From NCBI GenBank assembly GCA_002482685.1, contig DLGL01000064.1, positions 3,212 to 25,117 of the forward strand: DNA of 21,906 nt, read 5' to 3'. Positions 7,603 to 14,183 of the stretch are shown here, piece by piece. A model generated the notes under the pieces. The model saw nothing but the letters and a program-made list of their open reading frames with translations, did no database searches and had not been told where the DNA came from. How positions within the stretch are numbered: position 1 is the first letter of the stretch; each line of letters begins with the position of its first letter. The DNA comes from Bacteriovoracaceae bacterium UBA7695. GTDB taxonomy: Bacteria; Bdellovibrionota; Bacteriovoracia; Bacteriovoracales; Bacteriovoracaceae. Made by a program: the position numbers and the translations under genes.

Positions 7603-8208
7603 TTAGTGTTTAAGATTCTCCACATACTTATCCATCTTAGATAAGAATTGACTTGAAACTTTCTGGACATCATCTTTCCAGGTCACTAGTTCGTCCTGAA
7701 GATCGGGAAATGTAATGACATCCCTTGAGCTCATTTGCCTGGCCTTCATAAATTCTTCACCCATTGTACGAAGAGTTTCTTCATCCATAAGTTCAGTCAT
7801 TCGTGGAAGGAGCTCACTCTCCTCTTCCCTCAGGTGGTGCTTTACTAGTTCGGCGAGAACTTTGAATTCAGCTTCCAATTCATCAGTTAACCCGAGTGCA
7901 GAGGAGACTTTAGGTATAAGAAATTTTATTTTCTCATCTATAATCCCGTGCTCCACCTGGGCTTCGAGGATATTGAAGTGAAACTCCTCATCGCTGAGAA
8001 GCCTGGCGTACACAATTTTTTTCTCTGCCTGTGAGTGCTTTTCAAGAGTTTCCAGAAACTCCCGGGCCATCGAAAGTTTATGTCCCTTCTCTACCGTCCC
8101 CAGCAGAAGAGTTTCAATGCACTCTTTGAGAAAACGATGATCGATTAAGACCAGATCAATAACGTTTATGTTCCTAATATGAGGCTTTTTAACATTGCGC
8201 TCAGACAT
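7603..8208 (-). CDS. Hemerythrin-like HHE domain protein
   Basis: A 201-residue helical protein with the HHE cation-binding layout. An N-terminal IDHRFLK (H24) is followed by EKHSQAEKKIVYARLL, then EEFHFNILEAQVEHG, and finally LVKHHLREEESELLPRM, where the H-x(3)-E-E-x-E-L-L-P pattern is diagnostic. Such proteins carry a diiron-oxo site and act in oxygen or NO sensing, iron storage or iron-sulfur repair. The longest frame would start at a TTG (8232). I choose the second of two adjacent ATGs at 8208 because GGAGG lies four bases before it; 8211 is the close alternative. It is the first gene of the minus-strand operon that includes egtB and egtD, and faces the divergent icd gene across 229 bases. 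The operon promoter should lie in that gap. Confidence 0.88.
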   Translation of the reverse strand: MSERNVKKPHIRNINVIDLVLIDHRFLKECIETLLLGTVEKGHKLSMAREFLETLEKHSQAEKKIVYARLLSDEEFHFNILEAQVEHGIIDEKIKFLIPKVSSALGLTDELEAEFKVLAELVKHHLREEESELLPRMTELMDEETLRTMGEEFMKARQMSSRDVITFPDLQDELVTWKDDVQKVSSQFLSKMDKYVENLKH

Positions 8209-8437
8209 CATGCCTCCAGTGGTTTCTAACAACTCATTTTAAAAGCAAAGTGTGGGCCAAGGATTTCGTCTCGGAACTTATGAAAATGTGTCGCTCTTAG
8301 CTTCATGCCGTGGTGAATTGCCCCGGGCATAGCTGAGCTGATTAGATTGCAATAATTGCTATGCATTAATATCGACAAAACCCTTAATATTCTCCAGAAT
8401 AGAGAGACATTTCTTAACAGTTCTCCTGGAGATAAAA
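8209..8437. other. Intergenic region between divergent hemerythrin operon and icd
   Basis: This 229-base gap must hold both the promoter of the seven-gene minus-strand operon and that of icd. I see no sigma70 promoter good enough to place. The stretch at 8347-8385 is AT-rich with several TTGCAA/TAATAT-like words but wrong spacing. It also contains a GC-rich short palindrome, TGCCC-C-GGGCA, at 8319-8329, which could be an operator for either side, and an inverted repeat next to the icd start that is listed separately. No small open frame with a Shine-Dalgarno is evident. Confidence 0.5.
8391..8432 (+). promoter_or_regulatory. Inverted repeat covering the icd ribosome-binding site
   Basis: TCTCCAG at 8391-8397 is exactly complementary to CTGGAGA at 8426-8432, and the right arm contains the icd Shine-Dalgarno GGAG (8428-8431), six bases before the ATG. 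A second small self-complementary word, TTCTCC-TGGAGA, overlaps the right arm, so two alternative pairings are possible. If transcribed, the leader could fold to hide the ribosome site. The loop is about 28 bases, so stability is uncertain, and chance plus the purine-rich nature of the site may explain it. Confidence 0.35.
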
Positions 8438-9664
8438 ATGGCTAAAATTAAAGTGGCAAATCCTGTCGTCGAATTAGATGGCGACGAGATGACTCGGATC
8501 ATCTGGACCTTCATTAAACAGCAACTCATTACCCCGTACCTTGATTTGGACATCAAGTATTATGATTTGGGTATGGAGAACCGTGACAAGACGGATGATA
8601 AAGTCACTGTTGAAGCTGCTGAAGCCATCAAAAAGTACAACGTGGGAATTAAGTGCGCGACCATCACTCCTGATGAAAATCGTGTTGAAGAATTCAAACT
8701 AAAACAGATGTGGAAGTCACCAAACGGTACAATCAGAAACATTCTGGATGGAACTGTTTTCCGTGAACCAATCGTTATTAAAAACATCCCTCGTCTGGTT
8801 CCAGGCTGGACTCAACCAGTAGTTATTGGCCGTCACGCTTTTGGTGATCAGTACAAAGCAACTGATACAGTTATCAAAGGTAAAGGAACTCTTAAAATGA
8901 GTTTCACTGCTGAAGATGGAAAAGTTCAGGAGTGGGAAGTTTATAACTTCAAAGGTAACGGAGTTGCTCTTTGTATGTATAATACTGAAGAGTCGATCCG
9001 TGGATTTGCTGACTCGTGTTTCAACATGGCCCTGATCAAAGGCTGGCCTTTATTTCTTTCAACTAAGAATACAATTCTTAAAAAATACGATGGTCAGTTC
9101 AAAGATATCTTCAATGAAATCTATGAAAAAGATTACAAAAAGAAATTTGAAGCGAAAGGCATTACCTACGAACATCGTCTAATTGACGATATGGTTGCTG
9201 CTTGTATGAAGTGGTCTGGTGGATACGTTTGGGCCTGTAAAAACTACGACGGTGACGTTCAGTCTGATACTGTCGCTCAGGGTTACGGCTCTCTCGGTCT
9301 TATGACTTCAGTTCTTATGACTCCAGATGGAAAGACTGTTGAAGCTGAAGCTGCTCACGGAACCGTGACTCGTCACTACCGTCAGCACCAACAAGGCAAG
9401 CCAACATCGACAAATCCAATGGCATCAATTTTTGCCTGGACGCGTGGTCTTCTTCACCGTGGAAAACTTGATGGCAATAAAGAACTCATCACTTTCTGTG
9501 AAACTCTTGAAGCCGTTTGTATTCAGACTGTGGAAGAAGGTAAAATGACAAAAGACCTTGCAGCTTGCATTCACGGTGACAAAGTCACTGCAGATAAATA
9601 CCTGACAACTGAGCAATTCCTTGAGGCGATCAATCAAAACCTTAAGACCAAGTTAAAACTCTAA
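8438..9664 (+). CDS. icd: NADP-dependent isocitrate dehydrogenase (eukaryote-like homodimeric type)
   Basis: Oxidatively decarboxylates isocitrate to 2-oxoglutarate with NADP+ in the TCA cycle, in the cytoplasm. The 408 residues match the IDH1/IDH2-like subfamily from the first strand (VVELDGDEMTRIIWTFIK), through KCATITPDENRVEEF and the substrate loop KSPNGTIRNILDGTVFREPI, to the metal-binding DDMVAACMKWSGGYVWACKNYDGDVQSD and the NADP-site AAHGTVTRHYR. This differs from the shorter-motif E. coli type. GGAG six bases before the ATG fixes the start. Codon use is strongly of the highly expressed kind: arginine is nearly all CGT, whereas neighbours mix AGA, CGG and others. It is monocistronic, with its own strong terminator directly downstream. 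Confidence 0.97.
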   Translation: MAKIKVANPVVELDGDEMTRIIWTFIKQQLITPYLDLDIKYYDLGMENRDKTDDKVTVEAAEAIKKYNVGIKCATITPDENRVEEFKLKQMWKSPNGTIRNILDGTVFREPIVIKNIPRLVPGWTQPVVIGRHAFGDQYKATDTVIKGKGTLKMSFTAEDGKVQEWEVYNFKGNGVALCMYNTEESIRGFADSCFNMALIKGWPLFLSTKNTILKKYDGQFKDIFNEIYEKDYKKKFEAKGITYEHRLIDDMVAACMKWSGGYVWACKNYDGDVQSDTVAQGYGSLGLMTSVLMTPDGKTVEAEAAHGTVTRHYRQHQQGKPTSTNPMASIFAWTRGLLHRGKLDGNKELITFCETLEAVCIQTVEEGKMTKDLAACIHGDKVTADKYLTTEQFLEAINQNLKTKLKL

Positions 9665-9675
9665 GCAGAATTATC

Positions 9676-9715
9676 AGGCCCGCAGTAGCATCTATGTGTG
9701 CTAGGCGGGCCTTTT
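9676..9715 (+). terminator. Intrinsic terminator of icd
   Basis: A long hairpin starts 11 bases after the icd stop. AGGCCCGC (9676-9683) pairs with GCGGGCCT (9705-9712), and inside it TAGCA pairs with TGCTA, followed by TTTT. The GC-rich stem and T run make a textbook rho-independent terminator. Confidence 0.92.
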
Positions 9716-9754
9716 CCTATTACTTCTTCACTCTTTGATGCCATAATAGCCTTC

Positions 9755-10705
9755 ATGCCAAGCTTTATTTACCGTGCTCAAAATCGCGAATCCATAGCGT
9801 CCATCGATCTGGGCTCAAATGCTCTGAGAGCTAGTATTGCCATAAAAATCCCCGATGGTCTTCAGGTTGTGAGAAATTTAAGAGTTCCGTTAAGACTCGG
9901 GGAAGATGTCTTTGCGAGTGGTAAAATCTCCGAAGAAAAGATGACTCTTACCGAAGAAGCGTTCATAAGCCTTCTGCATATTTTTACTGAATATAATGTA
10001 ACCGATGCCCGTGCAATGGCGACCTCTGCGATGCGGGATTCCTCCAACGGTGCTGAGCTTTCAGAAAGGATTCTGCACTCTACCGGAATCCACATTGAAA
10101 CCATTTCTGGCACCGAAGAGGCGAAGATGATTTTCTCCGCGGTTAGAGGCCAGCTTCCGATGAAAAACAAAAGAGCGCTGTTAATGGATATTGGAGGCGG
10201 TAGTACCGAGCTGATAATTGTTAAAGATGAGAAGATTGTCGCCGTCCGTAGTTTTAAGGTTGGAACCGTTCGTCTTCTTCGCTACAAAAACCAGGAAGAG
10301 CTAGAACTTAAAATCCGGCTTCAAGTCCAAAAGATGATGATGTTCATCCAAAAACATATGGGAAAAAAGAAACCTGATCTTTTTATTGGAACGGGGGGAA
10401 ATCTCAGAAGGATTGGAAAGATCCGTAAGAAAACTTTAGGTCAACCCACTTCCTTGATGGCCTCATACAAAGAAATTTTTCATATGGAACAGTCTATTTT
10501 TAGTATGTCTTATGTGGATCGTATCCGTAGGCTTGAACTTGACCAAAACCGCGCTGATGTTATCCTACCTGCTATCATGTTGACTAAGATCATTATGCAG
10601 CAGCTAAAACTTGAAAAGATTCATCTGCCGAAGGTCGGTTTAAAAGAAGGTATTATGCTCTCGATGCTTAAGACCCCTCCTAAAAAATTTCTTCTAAAAG
10701 ACTAA
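9755..10705 (+). CDS. Short Ppx/GppA-family phosphatase
   Basis: Member of the exopolyphosphatase/guanosine pentaphosphate phosphohydrolase family (ASKHA fold), which degrades polyphosphate and/or pppGpp. Visible motifs are the first phosphate loop SIDLGSNALRASIA (16-29), the SGTEEAKMIFSAVRG region (118-131) and the second phosphate loop LLMDIGGGSTELI (142-154). At 316 residues it has only the two N-terminal catalytic domains, lacking the C-terminal extension of the roughly 500-residue E. coli Ppx and GppA. I start at the ATG at 9755; the frame is open back to a GTG at 9698, but that lies inside the icd terminator. No strong Shine-Dalgarno is seen. Polyphosphate and pppGpp activities cannot be separated by eye. 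Ppk1 and SixA lie nearby on the opposite strand. Its stop overlaps the convergent next gene by 4 bases. Confidence 0.88.
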   Translation: MPSFIYRAQNRESIASIDLGSNALRASIAIKIPDGLQVVRNLRVPLRLGEDVFASGKISEEKMTLTEEAFISLLHIFTEYNVTDARAMATSAMRDSSNGAELSERILHSTGIHIETISGTEEAKMIFSAVRGQLPMKNKRALLMDIGGGSTELIIVKDEKIVAVRSFKVGTVRLLRYKNQEELELKIRLQVQKMMMFIQKHMGKKKPDLFIGTGGNLRRIGKIRKKTLGQPTSLMASYKEIFHMEQSIFSMSYVDRIRRLELDQNRADVILPAIMLTKIIMQQLKLEKIHLPKVGLKEGIMLSMLKTPPKKFLLKD

Positions 10706-11067
10706 TTTCTTCTTCTGCAACTGAGATTTTCCCAAAGTAAAAACCCTCTTGCCCTCGTATCAATATGGCCTGATATTCTTGGTGGAAAATCGATAGCGTC
10801 TTGTGTTTTGAAAGTTAGTTTAACGGGGTAGCCGTTGCCGGGGTAAAAGTTGTAGATGGACTTATCCCCTTTTTTTTCAATCGATCCTGCAAAGCCCATA
10901 GCTATTACATCACGGTTAAAGGTATCGATCAGCCACATGTCGGTGGATATATCCGCTCTTAGATTAATTTCAAGACGGTAATTTCGTACATCGCAGACGT
11001 AGGCTGCGGATTGGGAAAAAGCGTTCAAAGAAACAAAAAAGAGGGCAAATATAAGGGTATTTTTCAT
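10702..11067 (-). CDS. Small exported protein, unknown function
   Basis: A 121-residue protein with a Sec signal peptide (MKNTLIFALFFVSLNAFSQS, probably cleaved around residues 18-20) and a mature part with only two cysteines (YVCDV near its start, LSCRR near its end) that may form one disulfide. I do not recognise a family. The longest frame begins at 11103, but the ATG at 11067 is preferred because it gives a clean signal peptide and has GGAAG just upstream. It converges on the Ppx/GppA gene with a 4-base overlap of the stop codons, and is divergent from the 36-codon gene. It is similar in size and layout to the exported protein at 2185-2532, but I see no convincing sequence similarity between them. 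Confidence 0.7.
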   Translation of the reverse strand: MKNTLIFALFFVSLNAFSQSAAYVCDVRNYRLEINLRADISTDMWLIDTFNRDVIAMGFAGSIEKKGDKSIYNFYPGNGYPVKLTFKTQDAIDFPPRISGHIDTRARGFLLWENLSCRRRN

Positions 11068-11186
11068 ACTTCCGGTATAGAACAAAAAAAAGACCCCGGC
11101 CATAGACTGTGTAAATCATAAATCCCCGATTTTTTAAAACCGTGATACCGTTATATCTAGTCGATTAACATAATAAAGGAGCATTT

Positions 11187-11297
11187 ATGGCCCGTGGTGA
11201 AGGTGGACAAGACAAAGGTAAACTTAAAGGTAAGCCAAAGTTGACTACAAAAGAAAAGCAGGACAAGAAGAAAGAAAAAGCTAAAAACAAAAAATAG
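11187..11297 (+). CDS. Very basic 36-residue protein
   Basis: A short gene with strong translation signals: AAAGGAG five bases before an ATG, 36 codons, then TAG and an intrinsic terminator 10 bases later. The peptide begins MARGEGGQDKGKLKGKPK and continues as a Lys/Glu/Gln-rich, probably helical tail (KEKQDKKKEKAKNKK). About 17 of 36 residues are lysine or arginine, and it has no hydrophobic segment, so it is cytoplasmic and probably binds RNA, DNA, ribosomes or polyphosphate. Codons are of the highly expressed kind (CGT, GGT, mostly AAA), like icd. I do not recognise a named family. It is alone between divergent and convergent neighbours, so it has its own promoter in the 119 bases upstream, where I cannot place one confidently. 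The combination of Shine-Dalgarno, start, stop and terminator makes chance unlikely. Confidence 0.75.
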   Translation: MARGEGGQDKGKLKGKPKLTTKEKQDKKKEKAKNKK

Positions 11298-11307
11298 TTT
11301 TACGCTT

Positions 11308-11337
11308 AAAAAGACCGGGTATAAACCTGGTCTTTTT
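11308..11337. terminator. Bidirectional intrinsic terminator
   Basis: AAAAAGACCGGGT (11308-11320) pairs with ACCTGGTCTTTTT (11325-11337) with one G-U pair and an ATAA loop. A and T runs flank the GC core, so it works on both strands. It ends the 36-codon gene on the plus strand and sixA on the minus strand; the sixA stop codon actually begins inside the stem (11336-11338). Confidence 0.9.
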
Positions 11338-11830
11338 ATTCCTGAATGGTCTTAAGGAATTTAGGACTGATTAGTAGTTCCAGAGTAAATCCTTTCCACA
11401 TACGTCCCTCAAGCACACAAATCCCGCCCTTTTTAATGGTCATAAACTCATGCTCAGGATGAAGCGCAAGGAGGCTTGCGATAACAGTCGTTAAATGAGG
11501 ATCATGCCCTACAAATGCGTAACATCCATCCGCAGGTAAAAAAGAAATGTACTCTACCAGGTGACGTGGGTCATCCAGGATATCAAGATCTCCCATAAGT
11601 TCGAGGTCAGCGTCTTTATGAAACTCCCAGAATATTTCAGCGCTCTGGATGGCACGCGCCAGAGGCGAAGAAAAGATCACATCTATTTTAGGCTCGGCTT
11701 TCTTAAAGTCTTTGAAGGTTTTACGTAGTCGCTTAATTCCTTCCTCAGTTAACTCTCTTTCAAAATCCGCATACTGATCCTGAGAGAAATGTCCCTCTGC
11801 AAGTCCATGTCTTATAAAAATCAATTTCAC
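11336..11830 (-). CDS. sixA: SixA-type histidine phosphatase
   Basis: A 164-residue member of the histidine phosphatase superfamily, most like phosphohistidine phosphatase SixA. The catalytic IRHGLAEG (R7, H8, G9) opens the protein, SSPLARAIQSAE (54-65) supplies the second arginine region, and VGHDPHLT (107-114, H109) the second catalytic histidine. SixA removes phosphate from phosphohistidine in phosphorelay or PTS proteins. The start is a GTG sharing one base with the ppk1 stop (TAGTG), with AAGG seven bases upstream, so translation is coupled to ppk1. No ATG would preserve the RHG motif. It ends in a bidirectional terminator. Because Ppk1 works through a phosphohistidine intermediate, a link between the two enzymes is tempting but unproven. 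Confidence 0.88.
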   Translation of the reverse strand: MKLIFIRHGLAEGHFSQDQYADFERELTEEGIKRLRKTFKDFKKAEPKIDVIFSSPLARAIQSAEIFWEFHKDADLELMGDLDILDDPRHLVEYISFLPADGCYAFVGHDPHLTTVIASLLALHPEHEFMTIKKGGICVLEGRMWKGFTLELLISPKFLKTIQE

Positions 11831-13953
11831 TATAAAGCCTTTTCACGCTGGATGGTTTTGTTCATTAAAATTGTATGAGTTCCTCGCTCTTCGTCTCCCT
11901 CTTTAGGGATGATTTGTGAGTAAGAGCCATCCTCGTTTAACAGCCACGCCAGACGGTTATCCAAAAGAACAACATCAAGAAACTCCCAGAGCTTATCTTT
12001 AAGCTTTGTTTCAAAGATGGGGACAATTAACTCAACCCGGTTGTGAAGATTACGGTGCATCCAATCGGCCGATCCAATATAAAAATCCCCTTCATGGTGA
12101 TTGTCACTTCCGTTAGCAAAATAAAATATTCTTGAATGCTCCAGAAAGCGTCCAACGATAGATATGACTTTAATATTTTCTGACAAGCCTTTGATGCCAG
12201 GTTTAAGACAACAGAAGCCTCTCACGATAAGGATGACTTCAACTCCTGCCACACTCGCCTCATAGAGGGCCTCAGTGATAACTTCGTCTTCCATCGAGTT
12301 CATTTTTGCGATGATTCTGGCAGGTTTGCCTTCTCGCTTATTTTTCGTTTCTTGGTGGATTTTATTCATGAAGGTCGACTTCATGTTAATGGGGGCCACA
12401 AGGATATTATGATAGTCCGTTTTAAGGGAGCTACCGGTGAGGTAATTAAAGACCTCAATAACTTCAGAGCAAATTTTTGGGTTACAAGTAAGTAATCCTA
12501 AATCTGTATACACGCTTGCCGTCTGCGAATGGTAGTTCCCGGTCCCGACGTGAGCATAACTCATGATCTCACCATCAGACTCCTGACGGATAACAAGTGT
12601 GGTTTTTGTATGAGTTTTAAGCCCCAGAATTCCGTACACGACATGAACCCCAGCATCTTCTAGTTTCTGGGCCCAAACAATATTTCTCTGCTCATCAAAC
12701 CGGGCCTTAAGCTCCACGAGGGCCACAACTTGTTTGCCTTTTTCTGCTGCTTTAATAAGGTTACGGATAAAGGGAGAATTGTCTCCGGTCCGGTAAAGAG
12801 TCATTTTGATCGTCAGTACATGTGGATCTTCGGCCGCAGAAGATAGAAATTTCTCTACCGTTCCTACAAAACTCTCGTAGGGGTGATGGAGTAGGATGTC
12901 CCCTTGCCTGATTAATGAAAAGATATTGGAATTTTCTGCAAAGGCTTTAGGGATAATTGGAGACCAAGGCTTAAACTTCAGTTCAGGCAGATCCAGATCG
13001 ACGATGCTTTTTAAAATCATGAAATCGATTGGAAAATCCATTTCATAAATATCCTCATCTACAATTTCTAACGAATCTTTTAGAAAGCTCGTGACGTTAG
13101 GATCTGTTTCTTTGTGGATTTCGAGGCGAACACATTCTGCCAGACGACGCTCTTTGATCCCTTCTTCTACAAGGACAAGTAAATCCTGAGCTTCATCCTC
13201 ACGGTGGTCGACATCAGCATTTCGTGAAACACGGAAAGGGACAGTTTGCTGAATCTCCATACCCGGATAGAGCATGTGAAGGTTTGAGCGCACTAAAGTC
13301 ATTGTTGTCACAAACCTGATTTTTTTCTCGCCTTCTTGCTTAGGGAGTAAAATAAGTCCAGGTATGACTTCAGGGATTTTAACACGCGAGAAAAGGATCG
13401 AGTCAGTAACAGGGTTTCGAAGAATCATCCCCAATGAGTAAGATAAGTTAGAAATAAAAGGAAAGGGATGCCCGGGATCTACTGAAAGAGGTGTAAGAAC
13501 AGGAAAAATCTTTCTTTTAAAGTAGCCGTTTAAATATTCCTGATCCTCTAAGCCTAATTCTTCGAACTCATAAATGAAGATGTCCTGCCGCTGAAGTTCG
13601 TTCACCAGGCCGAGATATATAGAGCGCTGAAGCTCGAGGTCGATGTTGATATGCTTGCGAATTCCTTCAAGTTGCTCCTGAGGAGTCTGACCATCGACGG
13701 ATCTATGGGTAAAGCCGGAAATGATCTGATGCTTTAAGTAGCCAACTCTCTTCATTACAAATTCATCAAGATTAGATGAGAAAATAATTAAGAAGCGTAA
13801 ACGCTCCAGAAGAGGGTTCCGCTTATCAGAGGCTTCATGGAGAACCCTGCGGTTAAACTGAAGCCAGGATGTATCCCGGTTAAGAAAATGGTTTGGATCA
13901 ACATTGAAGTTAATCTTCTTTGGTTGCCTGGAAGCACTTCTGCGTTTGCGCAT
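11830..13953 (-). CDS. ppk1: Polyphosphate kinase 1
   Basis: Reversibly transfers the ATP gamma-phosphate to polyphosphate. The 707 residues show all Ppk1 domains. The N-terminal helical domain has FLNRDTSWLQFNRRVLHEA and FSSNLDEFVMKRVG. The head domain has TPLSVDPGHPFPFISNLS. The two C-terminal catalytic domains have KMTLYRTGDNSPF, LVELKARFDEQRNI and LKTHTKTTLV, whose H448 corresponds to the phosphorylated His435 of E. coli, then SYAHVGTGNYH, and LEHSRIFYF with H606 matching E. coli His592. The ATG at 13953 gives a basic leader (MRKRRSASRQPKK), with only a weak AGAG upstream. It leads a two-gene operon with sixA. A candidate promoter, TTGTCT-N17-TAAACT, reads from about 14055 toward the gene but is weak. 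Confidence 0.96.
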   Translation of the reverse strand: MRKRRSASRQPKKINFNVDPNHFLNRDTSWLQFNRRVLHEASDKRNPLLERLRFLIIFSSNLDEFVMKRVGYLKHQIISGFTHRSVDGQTPQEQLEGIRKHINIDLELQRSIYLGLVNELQRQDIFIYEFEELGLEDQEYLNGYFKRKIFPVLTPLSVDPGHPFPFISNLSYSLGMILRNPVTDSILFSRVKIPEVIPGLILLPKQEGEKKIRFVTTMTLVRSNLHMLYPGMEIQQTVPFRVSRNADVDHREDEAQDLLVLVEEGIKERRLAECVRLEIHKETDPNVTSFLKDSLEIVDEDIYEMDFPIDFMILKSIVDLDLPELKFKPWSPIIPKAFAENSNIFSLIRQGDILLHHPYESFVGTVEKFLSSAAEDPHVLTIKMTLYRTGDNSPFIRNLIKAAEKGKQVVALVELKARFDEQRNIVWAQKLEDAGVHVVYGILGLKTHTKTTLVIRQESDGEIMSYAHVGTGNYHSQTASVYTDLGLLTCNPKICSEVIEVFNYLTGSSLKTDYHNILVAPINMKSTFMNKIHQETKNKREGKPARIIAKMNSMEDEVITEALYEASVAGVEVILIVRGFCCLKPGIKGLSENIKVISIVGRFLEHSRIFYFANGSDNHHEGDFYIGSADWMHRNLHNRVELIVPIFETKLKDKLWEFLDVVLLDNRLAWLLNEDGSYSQIIPKEGDEERGTHTILMNKTIQREKAL

Positions 13954-14060
13954 AGATTCTCTTGATAGTGTCTAAAAGTTAGTCAGTTTTTACGAGGGTG
14001 TGAACTTATTAGTCGATTCCCCTTCTCTAAGTTTAATAACCCCACACGCCCAAGACAAGA

Positions 14061-14089
14061 AAATAACCCTCTGAAATAAGGGGTTATTT
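14061..14089. other. AT-rich hairpin in the ppk1/coiled-coil intergenic region
   Basis: AAATAACCCT (14061-14070) pairs with GGGGTTATTT (14080-14089), ten pairs including one G-U, with a nine-base loop. On the minus strand the stem is followed by a mildly U-rich stretch (TTCTTGTCTT). It lies in the 230-base gap between two divergent genes, so no coding gene needs terminating here on either strand. It might be a leader structure, a terminator for an unseen minus-strand RNA, or an operator. The rest of the gap shows nothing I can call. Confidence 0.4.
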
Positions 14090-14183
14090 GTCAGGATTCC
14101 GCTAAGGAAATAGGTTTTGGGCAAGTTGGCATCGATATTGGAGTGTAAAAGGAAAATTAGTTACATTTTCCGGGGGGAAACTT

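Noticed and set aside
7578..7673. Longer start for the DUF4383-like gene at 7673
   Set aside because: It would overlap the end of the hemerythrin gene by 71 bases and lacks a ribosome site; the internal ATG at 7577 has GGGAG.
8209..8232. Longer hemerythrin start at TTG 8232
   Set aside because: It would place the strong GGAGG inside the gene, and the ATG pair at 8211/8208 fits that site.
8319..8329. TGCCC-C-GGGCA as a terminator
   Set aside because: Only five pairs with a one-base spacer and no T run; at best a short operator, mentioned with the intergenic region.
9698..9754. Longer Ppx/GppA start at GTG 9698
   Set aside because: The GTG lies within the icd terminator stem and the added residues do not look like family sequence. 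ATG 9755 is more likely.
11104..11186. Promoter for the 36-codon gene (TTATAT / CATAAT words)
   Set aside because: Several -10-like words exist, but none has a matching -35 element at 16-18 bases, so I do not place a promoter.
14127..14141. Sigma54-like promoter TGGCAT-N5-TTGG before the coiled-coil gene
   Set aside because: The conserved GC of the -12 element is missing (GG instead) and the -24 element is imperfect. Chance match likely.
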